Origin: M3007 sp033764075
GTDB lineage: Bacteria > Bacteroidota > Bacteroidia > Chitinophagales > Saprospiraceae
Assembly (NCBI GenBank): GCA_033764075.1
Contig: JANRJH010000016.1
Coordinates: forward strand, 1-64,000
Direction: 5' to 3'
Length of the DNA stretch: 64,000 nt
The first letter of the stretch is position 1. Every line of letters begins with the position of its first letter. Shown here piece by piece: positions 1 through 8,788 of the stretch. The translations under genes were made by a program, and so were the position numbers. The notes beneath the pieces are model-generated. The model saw only the letters and a program-made list of their open reading frames with translations, did not search any database and was not told the DNA's origin.

Positions 1-2672
1 TGGACAACAGCACCTCGGTAGCCGATACGCTGGTAAACTTCCCGGTAACTTTTGAAGAAGGCAAAACGTACGTGGTCACCGCCTCCGGTATCGTAGGCGA
101 CCCGGCAACACCGTTTACACTCATCGTCGACGACCAGGGCCGCGAAGCGGCTTCGGATCCGGCGAAAGTGGATGTAAACGTCCTGCACGGCTCCACCAAT
201 GCTCCGGCTGTGGACGTAGACGAACTCCTCACCGGCAATGTGATCTCCAACCTTGCTTACGGAGAGCTTACCGGCTACCTGAGTCTCGACCCCGGTGTAT
301 ATGACCTTGGTGTGAGCGCAGCGGGCAACAACCCCATTCTGGCTGCCTTCCGCGCCGACCTGAGCAGCCTGGCCGGTGGTGCGGCTTACGTTTTCGCCTC
401 AGGCTTGCTGGGCGACGCCCCTGCATTTGGTCTGTTCGCTGCGCTGCCCGACGGAACCGTTCTGGAACTCCCGGCGACCCCGACCGCCCGCGTTCAGGTG
501 ATCCACAACTCGCCCTCGCCGCTGGTGGACGTGTACGCCGGTTCAGTGTTGTTGATCGACAATTTTGCCTACCGCACCGCCACACCGTATGTGGATGTGC
601 CTGCCGACCGCGATTTTGAGGTAGGTGTGGCTTTTGACAACAGTACCTCTGTTGATGACGTGATTGCTTCTTTCCCGGTCAACTTCCCGGCAGGTGGTAC
701 CTTTGCCGTGTTTGCCGGCGGTGTCGCGGGCAACCCGACTACGCCCTTTACCTTGTTTGTGGATGACTCCCGCGAAGCAGCCATCGACCCGAATGCTGTT
801 GAATTCGCTGTGCACCACGGCGCCACAGACGCTCCTGCCGTTGATGTGGACGTGTTCGGCGCCGGCAACATCATCAGCAACCTGGCTTACGGTGAATTCA
901 CACCTTTCTTTAGCGTGCCGGCATCGAGCTACCTGCTGGTGGTTCGCCAGGCCGGTCAGCCCGACGCATTGGCTGCATTTACGGCCGACCTGAGTGGTTT
1001 GCAAGGCGGTGCTGCCCGCGTGTTTGCCAGCGGCCTGTTGACCGGAACTCCCGGCTTTGGTCTGTTTGCTGCCTTGCCCGACGGCACGGTGGTTGAGTTC
1101 CCGCTGACGGCGCTGCCCGAGTTTGCGCGCGTGCAGATCATCCACAACAGCCCCTCGCCGACCGTAGACGTGTACATCGACGGCGGCCTGGCGATCAACG
1201 ACTTCGAATACCGCACAGCCACCGGATTCTTCGATATCCAGGCAGGCGTGACCTACAACTTCGGCGTGGCGCCCGGCGCCAGCACCTCTGCTGCCGATAC
1301 CCTGGTGAACATTCCCGTGATTTTCGAGCCCAACAAGACGTACTATGTGCTGGCCAGCGGCATCGTCGGCAATCCGACCACGCCGTTCACCTTCCAGGTG
1401 TACGACAACGCACGTGAGGTGTCGACCGATCCCAACACCATGCAACTCGCCATCCACCACGGATCGCCCAACGCCCCGGCGGTGGACGTGATTGAACTGG
1501 AAAACGAACTGACCGTACTCACCGATTTCCAATATGGTGAATTTGCCGACTATGTGTCGCTTACGCCGGACTTTTACCTCTTCGACCTGGAGACCACTGC
1601 GGGCAAAAATACGGTGGGCACCTGGGGTGGTGACTTCGCCGGACTGGAGGGATTTGCCGGGTTGGTCATCGCCGGTGGGCTGGTTGGCGACGACTTCGGC
1701 CTGCTGATCGTGGCGCCGAACGGTCTGATCCTCGAACTGCAACCCTGGTCGCGTGTGCAGGTGATCCACAACTCGCCCGCGCCTGTCGTTGACGTATATT
1801 TTAACAACATCCGAATCCTGGATAATTTCGCCTTCCGCACGGCTTCCGGCGTAGACTTCCTGCCCTCGGACCTGGCGTTCAACCTGGCCGTGGCGCCCGG
1901 AAACAGCACCTCGGTGGGTCAGGCCATCTACACCCTGCCGATCTCCGGCCTGGAAACCGGCCGCACCTACACGGTCATGGCTGCCGGTGTGGTGGGCAAC
2001 CCGACGACGCCGTTCCAGCTTTACATAAATGAAAACGGACGTTTCCGCGCACCCAACGCCGGTGTGGTATCCCTGAACCTGTTCCACGGATCGCCCGACG
2101 CGCCCGGCGTAGACGTCAAGCTGCCCGGCGCCGGCCCGGTGATCTTCGACAACGTTGACTTCGGCGAATTCACCGCCTATCTGGATGTGCCGCCCGCCAC
2201 CTACCTGCTCGACCTCACGCCGGCCAACGACAACAGCAACGTGCTGGTGACGTACCGCGCCGACATCTCTGCGCTGGGCGGTCAGGCGGCTACGGCTTTC
2301 GCTTCCGGCTTCTTCGGCCCCGGCACCCCCGGCTTTGAGGTTTGGGTGGCGCTGACCGACGGTACGACCTTCCCGCTGCCGGTGGTGGTGAGCACCAATG
2401 AGCTGGACAGCAAGATCGAATACGTACAACTCGCACCCAATCCGGCAACGGACGAACTGATGCTGAACTTCTCCCTCACCGAAGCGGAAGACCTGCGCTA
2501 CGGCGTACGCGATGTTGCGGGCCGACTGATCCAGGAAGGAGACTTTGGTACGGTGAACGCCGGCGCCTTCAGCCAGCGCCTCGACGTGAGTACCCTGCCC
2601 GCCGGTTTCTACCAGCTTGAACTGGTTTCCGATGGCGGCGCCCGCGCTGTGAAGTTTGCGGTACAACGATAA
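1..2672 (+). CDS. DUF4397-repeat surface protein with T9SS sorting domain (5' partial)
   Basis: The reading frame is open from base 3, so the gene begins upstream of the window; the GTG at 72 is not the true start. The visible ~890 residues consist of tandem DUF4397-type beta-rich modules. The phrase RVQVIHNSPSP recurs at about nt 489, 1129 and 1753, a period of about 210 residues, and alternates with HHG/FHGSP-DAPAVDV and GNPTTPF motifs. The last ~80 residues (from about nt 2430, LAPNPATDEL to the end) look like a type A T9SS C-terminal sorting domain, with the PNPA opening and a LPAGFYQLEL-like late strand. Known of the family: such proteins are exported by Sec, pass the outer membrane by the type IX system and are attached at the cell surface. 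The ligand is unknown. A hairpin terminator follows directly. Confidence 0.9.
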   Translation, partial: DNSTSVADTLVNFPVTFEEGKTYVVTASGIVGDPATPFTLIVDDQGREAASDPAKVDVNVLHGSTNAPAVDVDELLTGNVISNLAYGELTGYLSLDPGVYDLGVSAAGNNPILAAFRADLSSLAGGAAYVFASGLLGDAPAFGLFAALPDGTVLELPATPTARVQVIHNSPSPLVDVYAGSVLLIDNFAYRTATPYVDVPADRDFEVGVAFDNSTSVDDVIASFPVNFPAGGTFAVFAGGVAGNPTTPFTLFVDDSREAAIDPNAVEFAVHHGATDAPAVDVDVFGAGNIISNLAYGEFTPFFSVPASSYLLVVRQAGQPDALAAFTADLSGLQGGAARVFASGLLTGTPGFGLFAALPDGTVVEFPLTALPEFARVQIIHNSPSPTVDVYIDGGLAINDFEYRTATGFFDIQAGVTYNFGVAPGASTSAADTLVNIPVIFEPNKTYYVLASGIVGNPTTPFTFQVYDNAREVSTDPNTMQLAIHHGSPNAPAVDVIELENELTVLTDFQYGEFADYVSLTPDFYLFDLETTAGKNTVGTWGGDFAGLEGFAGLVIAGGLVGDDFGLLIVAPNGLILELQPWSRVQVIHNSPAPVVDVYFNNIRILDNFAFRTASGVDFLPSDLAFNLAVAPGNSTSVGQAIYTLPISGLETGRTYTVMAAGVVGNPTTPFQLYINENGRFRAPNAGVVSLNLFHGSPDAPGVDVKLPGAGPVIFDNVDFGEFTAYLDVPPATYLLDLTPANDNSNVLVTYRADISALGGQAATAFASGFFGPGTPGFEVWVALTDGTTFPLPVVVSTNELDSKIEYVQLAPNPATDELMLNFSLTEAEDLRYGVRDVAGRLIQEGDFGTVNAGAFSQRLDVSTLPAGFYQLELVSDGGARAVKFAVQR

Positions 2673-2703
2673 TACCCAATCGAATAGCAGTCTGACTGCC
2701 CAA

Positions 2704-2741
2704 AATGAGTCATCCCGGCAAGCGGGATGGCTCATTTTTTT
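2704..2741 (+). terminator. Rho-independent terminator
   Basis: Inverted repeat AATGAGTCATCCCG / CGGGATGGCTCATT with a short loop, followed by a run of eight T. It ends the DUF4397 gene and lies between it and the convergent acyltransferase gene. Confidence 0.9.
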
Positions 2742-2745
2742 TGTC

Positions 2746-3825
2746 TCACGCGATCCGGCGTCCCCAGGCGAACGCCCGGATCAGGGCCACCATCAGGAAG
2801 CTCATCGAATACACCAATACGGCAACGATCGGGATGCACATCATGGGGTGGCACTTGCTCTGCCAGTATCCCGCCTCACTCCACCAGTCCATCACCAGCA
2901 CATGGATCAGGTAAATGCCGAAGCTGGTGGCCGCCAGTTCCGATTCGATCGAACGGAGGGCCGGGCCGTTCCACGCGTGCCGGGCCAGCAGGAACCAGCC
3001 CACGGCGCTGATCGTCACCCCGGGCGTCAGATAATCGTAAAAAAAGCCGTGAAAAACATTGCCGTAAGCCCGGCTGGCCCACCAGGTGCCAATGGCGACC
3101 ACGGCCGTGCCAAGCACGATCAGCACCCAGGCTACGGCAATCAGGGCGCCCGGCGACCAGTTCCAGTTGCGGATACCGGGGGTCAGCTGGGGCGAACCCT
3201 TGGGTAGTTTGTGCCCCAGATAATAACCCAGCACAAAATAACCGACCTGATTGGTGAACAATTCGAAGTAGATCCCGATCTCCAGGTTAAAAAACCACAC
3301 CAGCGTTTTATATACCCAGGTGCCCAGCAGGCAAACCACAAAAAAATACAGGTAATCCTTTTCTGAAGCGGTGCGTACCCAGGGCACCAGCAACGGGTAG
3401 GTGATGTACAGACCCAGAATCAGGTAAACAAACCACAGGTGATAGTGCACCGGGCCGCTCACCAGCCCGCGCAAGGCCTCCGACCAGGTGGCCGGCTGCC
3501 CGTCGGCCACGTGGTTGTAAAAGCTGTATACCAGCATCCAGAACACAGAAGGAATCACTACCCGGACAAAACGCCGCTGGAGAAAGTCGGACAGCGGATA
3601 ATCTTTTCTCAGCAGCAAATACCCGCTGAGCATAACGAACAGCGGCACCGCCGGTCGCCCCAGGGAGTCCCAAAAGTTGCCCGCCCACCATTCACTGCTG
3701 CTGTAGTTGGTGTTTTCCTGGGCGACGGGCGCCGCCACATGCAATGCCAGGACCAGGAACGTTGCCCAGTTGCGCAACCGGTCGGCCCAGTCCAGGTGTA
3801 AGTAAGATGGTGATACGCTTTGCAA
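2746..3825 (-). CDS. Acyltransferase family 3 membrane protein
   Basis: Integral membrane acyltransferase of the OafA/NodX-like type, which O-acylates sugars or other envelope components; the substrate cannot be read from sequence. Visible family features are an N-terminal helix with a His (LALHVAAP, residues ~25-32), RPAVPLFVMLSGYLLL at ~57-72, and about ten hydrophobic segments. Length (359 aa) is normal. No ATG is available near the N terminus: the frame opens after a stop shared with the upstream gene and the likely start is TTG at 3825, so the start is uncertain. It is 24 bp downstream of the MBL gene and probably last in a three-gene operon. Confidence 0.8.
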   Translation of the reverse strand: MQSVSPSYLHLDWADRLRNWATFLVLALHVAAPVAQENTNYSSSEWWAGNFWDSLGRPAVPLFVMLSGYLLLRKDYPLSDFLQRRFVRVVIPSVFWMLVYSFYNHVADGQPATWSEALRGLVSGPVHYHLWFVYLILGLYITYPLLVPWVRTASEKDYLYFFVVCLLGTWVYKTLVWFFNLEIGIYFELFTNQVGYFVLGYYLGHKLPKGSPQLTPGIRNWNWSPGALIAVAWVLIVLGTAVVAIGTWWASRAYGNVFHGFFYDYLTPGVTISAVGWFLLARHAWNGPALRSIESELAATSFGIYLIHVLVMDWWSEAGYWQSKCHPMMCIPIVAVLVYSMSFLMVALIRAFAWGRRIA

Positions 3826-3849
3826 CGTGAATAGATCAGAACGGCAAAA

Positions 3850-4632
3850 TTAATACGATATCTCGAGTCCGTCGTATGCCAATTGAACCCCGCCGGGCAA
3901 GACCTCCTCCACCTCGGCGGCTAGGCCCATGTGGTGGCTGATGTGGGTAAGCCAGGCCTGTTCGGGGCGCACCCGGTCGATGAATGCCAATGCTTCCGCG
4001 AGGTTCATGTGGCTGGGGTGTTCGTGGTGGTGTAAGGCGCTGACGACCAGATAACGGATGCCGTCCAACTTGTACCATTCATCGGCGGGCAGATACTTGA
4101 CGTCGGTGAGGTAAGCCAGCTCGCCAATTCGAAAACCCACAATGGGCAGGGTGCCGTGCAGGATGCGCACGGGTTGAACCGTCAGAAAATCAAACACCAG
4201 CAAGTGTTCGGGGTCAATGGGCAGCAGTTGAATCCGGGGGAGTCCCGGCACCTGGTCCGTGAATACGTATTCAAAACGCTTGCGTACGTCCTGAAGCACC
4301 CTGGGCAAGGCGTACACGGCCATGGGCCGGCCGGAGCGGAAGTTGAACGGCCGGATGTCATCCAGCCCGATGATGTGGTCGTTGTGTTCGTGGGTAAGCA
4401 GTATGGCGTCCAGGTGTTGCACCTCTTCGCGCAGCATCTGCTGCCGGAAATCGGGGCCTGAGTCAATCAGGATGTGCAAGGGGCCCTCCGTGTACAAAGC
4501 CGACGACCGAAGGCGCTTGTCGCGCGGGTCTATGGAGCGACAAACGTCGCAGGCGCATCCGATGACCGGAACTCCCTGAGACGTGCCGGTGCCGAGCAGG
4601 GTTAGTTTGCGTCCGCCTGTTCCTTTTTCCAC
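3850..4632 (-). CDS. MBL-fold metallo-hydrolase (PhnP-like)
   Basis: Metallo-beta-lactamase-fold phosphodiesterase-type enzyme of the PhnP/lipB-neighbour group. The N terminus has GTGTSQGVPVIGCACDVC, with the Cys pair typical of this group. The metal site THEHNDHIIGLDDI is at about residues 80-93. Further His residues occur near SALHHHEHPSHMN (~195-207) and LTHISHHMG (~230). The 260 aa length is typical. The start overlaps the upstream small gene by 31 bp, indicating translational coupling. The physiological substrate is unknown; cyclic phosphodiesters are known for PhnP itself. Confidence 0.85.
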   Translation of the reverse strand: MEKGTGGRKLTLLGTGTSQGVPVIGCACDVCRSIDPRDKRLRSSALYTEGPLHILIDSGPDFRQQMLREEVQHLDAILLTHEHNDHIIGLDDIRPFNFRSGRPMAVYALPRVLQDVRKRFEYVFTDQVPGLPRIQLLPIDPEHLLVFDFLTVQPVRILHGTLPIVGFRIGELAYLTDVKYLPADEWYKLDGIRYLVVSALHHHEHPSHMNLAEALAFIDRVRPEQAWLTHISHHMGLAAEVEEVLPGGVQLAYDGLEISY

Positions 4633-4874
4633 TTTTCAATGAGTTCGCGGGATTTGGGCGACAGTTGATCCAGATTGAATTCGATGCCCGAGAGGATGTC
4701 GAGCAAACAGTTGATGCGGGCTTCCGTATCGAAAAACTTGTTGATCACCGCAATGCGGCGGTGTTCCACAATGCAGTAGCCGCTTTGGAAACTCCCTTTT
4801 TCATACCGGACGGAGTAGTCCAGTTCTCGGAACAACTCTTCCAGTTTTTTTAACGTTGTAGTGGAATAGCGCAT
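4602..4874 (-). CDS. Conserved small hypothetical protein (90 aa)
   Basis: Starts MRYSTTTLKKLEELFRELDY. It is soluble and charged, with a predicted helix-sheet pattern and no motif I can assign. The start at 4874 is preferred over the ATG at 4904, because 4904 lies inside a good -7 box (CAAAGGTA on the + strand, 4902-4909). It overlaps the MBL gene by 31 bp and heads that operon. I recall similar short proteins beside MBL genes in Bacteroidota, but no function is known to me. Confidence 0.75.
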   Translation of the reverse strand: MRYSTTTLKKLEELFRELDYSVRYEKGSFQSGYCIVEHRRIAVINKFFDTEARINCLLDILSGIEFNLDQLSPKSRELIEKWKKEQADAN

Positions 4875-4901
4875 GGGTGTTTTATCTTGGCCCGGACACA
4901 G

Positions 4902-4909
4902 CAAAGGTA
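4902..4909 (-). promoter_or_regulatory. Promoter -7 box TACCTTTG
   Basis: Exact TAnnTTTG consensus of the Bacteroidota housekeeping sigma factor, read on the minus strand 27 bp upstream of the ATG at 4874. It fixes the start of the small gene and probably drives the whole operon. No clear -33 TTG is seen. Confidence 0.6.
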
Positions 4910-5039
4910 TCTGAAAAAAGGAAATGATGGCACGTCCGGCGCATTCTTATGCCATGCCCGCACAAAAATGAGGTGAAGCCACACATTACACCGCAATTTT
5001 TGCCCAAACATCCGGAATTTTGCCACAAACGAATTGAAC

Positions 5040-5687
5040 ATGAGAGCACTATCCTTTTACATCACTTGTACGTTTTGTTTTGGTCTGTCGGCCGCCTCAC
5101 TGGCCCAGCAGCGTTTTACAGGCGGGTTGGTTGTCGGCCTCACCGCTTCACAGATCGATGGCGACGAATCGGCCGGATACAACAAGCTCGGCCTCATGGG
5201 TGGCGGCCGGGCGGGTATCCTGCTGTCGGAGCGTTGGGAGTCCAGCCTGGAGCTGCTCTTTGTGCAGCGCGGGGCGCAAAACGAATTGGTGCAGAACAAC
5301 CCGGACCAGGCGTATTATTCTGCAACCCTGAACTACATCGAGGTGCCGATACAAATCCATTTTAAAGACTGGCTGGCCGAAGATGCCGACAACAACGCAT
5401 TTTACCGTATGTACTTCAACGCAGGATTTTCCTATGCGCGTCTGATGGGTACAACGGTGGAGGACGATCTTTCGGCGATATCCACCGTCGTACCTGATTA
5501 CCTGAACAAGAACGACTTCAGCATTTTGCTGGGCGCCACCTTTTTCGCCAACAGGCATCTGGGGTTCAACTTCCGCTGGGTGCGCTCGCTGGCGCCGATT
5601 TATGAGCCTGCCGATTGGGATGTTCCGCCTGCCTCCGAAGCCTGGAGGCCGCACAGCCTGTACTTTTCGGCTTTGTACGTTTTCTAA
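5040..5687 (+). CDS. Outer membrane beta-barrel protein (PorT/OMP_b-brl_2 type)
   Basis: A 215 aa secreted protein with a signal peptide ending near SLAQQ (about residue 21), followed by alternating hydrophobic strands. It opens with FTGGLVVGLTASQIDGDE and contains AGILLSERWESSLELLFVQRG and LNYIEVPIQIHF, a common pattern of Bacteroidota PorT-family barrels; the last residue is Phe after YFSALYV, as expected for a BAM substrate. ATG at 5040 is chosen over a TTG six bases upstream. Function beyond outer-membrane location is unknown. Confidence 0.8.
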   Translation: MRALSFYITCTFCFGLSAASLAQQRFTGGLVVGLTASQIDGDESAGYNKLGLMGGGRAGILLSERWESSLELLFVQRGAQNELVQNNPDQAYYSATLNYIEVPIQIHFKDWLAEDADNNAFYRMYFNAGFSYARLMGTTVEDDLSAISTVVPDYLNKNDFSILLGATFFANRHLGFNFRWVRSLAPIYEPADWDVPPASEAWRPHSLYFSALYVF

Positions 5688-5746
5688 GACGCTTGCGCGC
5701 GTGAGTCGTTCCGACCAAATCGCTACCCTGAACGCATGATCCAAAC

Positions 5747-6652
5747 ATGAAATCTGCAGTCATTGACTTAGGCACCAACACATTTCATCTGTTGGTCGCC
5801 GAAAAAAACGGAGCGGGCGCCTGGCATACCCTGTATCGGGAACGCCGGTACGTCAAGCTGGCCGAAAACGGCATTGAACGCATCGGAGAGGCCCCCTTTT
5901 CCCGTGCGATGGACGCCATGCGGCATTTTCGCGAACAACTGGACATGATGGGGGTGGCGCCCGAACAAGTGCGTGCCGCCGGCACCGCCGCCATGCGCAC
6001 CGCCCAAAATGCGCCCGACCTGCTGGATGCCATCCACCAGACGTACGGTATACGGGCCGAGGTGATCGATGGACGGCGTGAGGCCGAACTCATTTATAAA
6101 GGTGTGCGCCAGGCCGTTCCGTGGCCTCCGGGCACGGCGCTCATCATGGATATCGGTGGCGGCAGCACCGAATTTATTTTGGCGGATGCCCAACAAGTAC
6201 GCTGGAAGCACAGTTTCCCGCTGGGCGCCGGGGTGTTGCTCAACCGTTTTCAACCCGACGACCCCATCACCGAAGCCCAGATTGACGCCATCTCCGGGTT
6301 TTTGAAAAACGAGTTGACGCCGCTGTGGCAAGCATTGGCCCAAAATCCGACCGACACGCTGATCGGTGCCTCCGGCACGTTTGATGTGATCGACCAGTTT
6401 CTGCTCGACCCGGCAACCAAACCCGCCACGTTTGGCTGCGTGACCACAGACGAGTACCGCGGCCTGGCCAATACCTTCCTGCACAGCACACGCGCCGAAC
6501 GGCTGACCATGCCGGGCTTGCCGCCGGAACGGGTCGACATGATCGTGCTGGCCGTGCTGCTGATCGATGCCGTGTTGCGCAACGCCGATGTGAAAACCAT
6601 CATAACCTCCGCCTACGCCTTGAAGGAAGGCCTGCTGGCAGAAATGTTCTAA
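5747..6652 (+). CDS. ppx: Exopolyphosphatase / pppGpp phosphatase family protein
   Basis: ASKHA-fold phosphatase that removes terminal phosphate from polyphosphate or pppGpp. The N-terminal DLGTNTFHLLVAE (residues 7-19) and the glycine-rich DIGGGSTEFIL (~131-141) are the nucleotide/phosphate loops of the Ppx/GppA family. At 301 aa it is the short form without the C-terminal HD-like domain, normal for this phylum. It is followed 11 bp later by the YdeI-like gene. Which of the two substrates it uses cannot be told from sequence. Confidence 0.9.
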   Translation: MKSAVIDLGTNTFHLLVAEKNGAGAWHTLYRERRYVKLAENGIERIGEAPFSRAMDAMRHFREQLDMMGVAPEQVRAAGTAAMRTAQNAPDLLDAIHQTYGIRAEVIDGRREAELIYKGVRQAVPWPPGTALIMDIGGGSTEFILADAQQVRWKHSFPLGAGVLLNRFQPDDPITEAQIDAISGFLKNELTPLWQALAQNPTDTLIGASGTFDVIDQFLLDPATKPATFGCVTTDEYRGLANTFLHSTRAERLTMPGLPPERVDMIVLAVLLIDAVLRNADVKTIITSAYALKEGLLAEMF

Positions 6653-6663
6653 TCAAGTTGCGT

Positions 6664-7182
6664 ATGCCCATTCACGAACCGCATTCGTTCGAAACCCGTC
6701 TGGAAAAGTTCGACTCCAACCTCTGGGGCTTCCACATCGTGGTGCCCCTTGCGGTGGCGGAAGTGTTCCTGGCGGCCAATACCAAGCGGGTGATCTGTAC
6801 CCTTCAGGGCACCGAAACATTCCAGTGTGCCCTGATGCCCCGGGGCGATGGTGCATGGTTTATCAACATCAACAAAAAACGGCGGGATGCCCTGAAGTTG
6901 CAAATCGGCAGCTTGCTGACGGCTTCGATCGTCAGCGATCAAAGCACCTACGGGCTGCCCATGCCCGAAGAACTGGAGGCCGTGCTGGCGTCGGACGAAG
7001 CGGGAAATCGACTTTTCCACGCACTCACCCCCGGCAAGCAGCGCAACATATTGTATTATGTCGGCGCTGTAAAAGACAGCGACAAACGCATCCACCGCGC
7101 CCTGGTTTTTATAGACCATCTGAAGGCAAACCAAGGAAAAATCAACTTCAAAACCCTGGTCGAGGCCTTCAAAGCCCATTAG
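6664..7182 (+). CDS. DUF1905 / YdeI-OmpD-associated family protein
   Basis: 172 aa protein with an N-terminal DUF1905 beta-barrel-like region (SNLWGFHIVVPLAVAEVF, then VICTLQGTETFQCAL) and a C-terminal YdeI-like helical part (LTPGKQRNILYYVGAVKD). Members are widespread small cytosolic proteins loosely linked to envelope stress and antimicrobial-peptide resistance, but the biochemical role is unknown. ATG at 6664 is used rather than TTG at 6658. The stop codon TAG overlaps the first base of a REP-like palindrome cluster. Confidence 0.8.
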   Translation: MPIHEPHSFETRLEKFDSNLWGFHIVVPLAVAEVFLAANTKRVICTLQGTETFQCALMPRGDGAWFININKKRRDALKLQIGSLLTASIVSDQSTYGLPMPEELEAVLASDEAGNRLFHALTPGKQRNILYYVGAVKDSDKRIHRALVFIDHLKANQGKINFKTLVEAFKAH

Positions 7183-7215
7183 CCCACGGCTTTAGCCCAC
7201 GGCTTCAGCCGTGGG
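7182..7215. repeat. REP-like palindrome (copy group 1)
   Basis: One full palindrome CCCACGGCTTCAGCCGTGGG at 7196-7215 and a partial copy at 7182-7193. The same unit recurs at 32.93-33.00 kb and 39.93-39.98 kb. It lies between two convergent genes, overlaps the stop codons of both and encodes the last residues of the DUF4105 gene. Confidence 0.85.
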
Positions 7216-8364
7216 CCCTCTCATCCCCCGAAAAAAATAACGCCACCCCACCCCCAAAATCAACCCCAACACCGGCACCATCTCCACCGGCAGTTGTTGC
7301 GGAATGAAAAACCACCCCAACAACACCAGTAAGGCCAGTGCACCGGCCGCCATCCAGTGGTACCGACGCCAGGGGGTGTATGCAAAAATCAGGTGGGTAG
7401 GCAGGGCCCACAGCAGGTTCCAGTTGTTTTTGGTTGTAATGTGGTCTGTGCCCACCCACATGAACAACATCAGCAGGCCGGAAAGGCCCAGTACCCAGGC
7501 GAGCGTCCGCTCCAGAAAGACGGCGGTTTTGGGGAAGCAGAACAGCCAGAATCCCAGCAACGCAAACAGCGTGGTGGCGAACCAGGGTTGGGCGTAGAAC
7601 GGCGGCCGGAAGCTGGGCGGCGGGTACGGGGTGTCCGGGGTCAGGCGTTCGAAGGCCACCAGTGGCTGGCCGTCGGGCAGTCGGGTTCTGCCCACCACGT
7701 CGTGGAGGTAATCGGGCAGGAACATAAAATCGTCTGGCGCAGCGACCCTGTCTGCCGGCAGGCCGAGCAGGAGGTCCATGCCGAATCGCGTCCAGGGAAT
7801 GGGATGCAGCTTGCTGTGCAGGAGTTCGCGCATGGTCATGCCGAGGGGCAGGCCATCGTGGTTATACTGCAGTTGATCGCTGTACAACGTTTCGAACAGG
7901 TCTCGAATGCGCGTGGAGCAGTTATCATAAAAAAAGTCGTAGAGGTAGTATCGATTTTCCTTTTTCAGGTTTTCCTGGAGGAGCTCGAACAGCCTTTGTC
8001 GCATGCTGTCGTTGAGGTTGAGCACCTGTTCCTGGATGTTGCGCTCTTCGATGCTGTAGCTGTACACCAGGTCGCGGTAGCGTTCGGGGTTGAGGAAGTA
8101 CAGCAGTTTGCCGCGCAGGAAAAGCAGGTAAAAGTTGGGTTGCTCCAGGTCGAAGGTGCCGTAGTTGTAGCAGCGGTCGAGCTGAAGGGCCGGGTCGGTC
8201 ACCCGTATGGCGCTGTGACCGAAGATGCTGTACAGGTCTTTGCCAGCCGACCCGGTGAGCAGGCTGATGCGCGCGCTGTCGGTCAGCAGGGGCGTGCCGG
8301 GTTGTTGTGCCGGGATGGCCAGCGGGCAAAGCACCAGGAGGAGGGGAAAGAGGACAGTTTTCAT
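7192..8364 (-). CDS. DUF4105 (Lnb N-terminal-type) periplasmic/membrane protein
   Basis: 390 aa. A signal peptide (MKTVLFPLLLVLCPLAIPAQ) is followed by a papain-like DUF4105 domain. Visible are YSIFGHSAIRVTD (His about residue 48), YNYGTFDLEQPNFYLLFLRG and FFYDNCSTRIRDLFE (Cys about residue 145), a His/Cys pair consistent with the thiol-hydrolase fold. The C-terminal half holds four or five membrane helices. Start at 8364 because the longer frame lacks a signal peptide. The final residues PTAEAVG are encoded by the REP palindrome, so the natural C terminus has been replaced or extended. Substrate unknown; relatives include lipoprotein-modifying Lnb. Confidence 0.85.
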   Translation of the reverse strand: MKTVLFPLLLVLCPLAIPAQQPGTPLLTDSARISLLTGSAGKDLYSIFGHSAIRVTDPALQLDRCYNYGTFDLEQPNFYLLFLRGKLLYFLNPERYRDLVYSYSIEERNIQEQVLNLNDSMRQRLFELLQENLKKENRYYLYDFFYDNCSTRIRDLFETLYSDQLQYNHDGLPLGMTMRELLHSKLHPIPWTRFGMDLLLGLPADRVAAPDDFMFLPDYLHDVVGRTRLPDGQPLVAFERLTPDTPYPPPSFRPPFYAQPWFATTLFALLGFWLFCFPKTAVFLERTLAWVLGLSGLLMLFMWVGTDHITTKNNWNLLWALPTHLIFAYTPWRRYHWMAAGALALLVLLGWFFIPQQLPVEMVPVLGLILGVGWRYFFRGMRGPTAEAVG

Positions 8365-8485
8365 GCCGGCTAAAGTATATCTACGGTATGTTAGGTGGAT
8401 GTGCATACAAGAAGTAGCCATGAATGGAGTCGAGTATTTTTTCAGAACGGGTCATCCCGTGTTTTCTGGTGTTGGCGGGCCGCAT

Positions 8486-8788
8486 TCACCACCGCACCCC
8501 GTCCACCCCCTCGACCGACCAGGCCTCCGCTTTTTCCGCAAACAGCACCTTTGTTTTAGCCCAGGTTGACTGAAACAATTCCGATTGCCGGTAGGCCTCC
8601 AGCGCAGCCGGGCTTTCCCAGATACTCAGGGTAAACAGCACATTGGGTTGGTCTTCGGCGCGCAGAAGTTCCATGTGTCCACATCCCGGAAAAGCGCGAA
8701 TGCGGCTTTTGCTGGGCTCGAACACGTCGTTCAGGAAAGTGTCCACCGCCTCCGGCCGGAACCTCATTTTGACGATGCGTTTGATCAT
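8486..8788 (-). CDS. Antibiotic-biosynthesis-monooxygenase (ABM) domain protein
   Basis: 100 aa ferredoxin-like ABM-fold protein, MIKRIVKMRFRPEAVDTFLN, with LFTLSIWESPAALEAYRQSE in the middle, typical of the YgiN/quinol-monooxygenase-like family. It overlaps the gldG stop by four bases (ATGA), so it is translationally coupled to gldG. The link to gliding is positional only; the family also includes heme-degrading and orphan stress proteins. Confidence 0.8.
   Translation of the reverse strand: MIKRIVKMRFRPEAVDTFLNDVFEPSKSRIRAFPGCGHMELLRAEDQPNVLFTLSIWESPAALEAYRQSELFQSTWAKTKVLFAEKAEAWSVEGVDGVRW

Noticed and set aside
543..2735. Long minus-strand frame opposite the DUF4397 gene
   Set aside because: It is antisense to a clear repeat protein; its Val/Gly/His/Arg-rich composition is typical of frames opposite GC-rich genes, and there is no family motif.
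8446..8460. Terminator between the ABM gene and DUF4105 gene (ACGGG/CCCGT)
   Set aside because: Only five base pairs and no proper T-run in the required direction.
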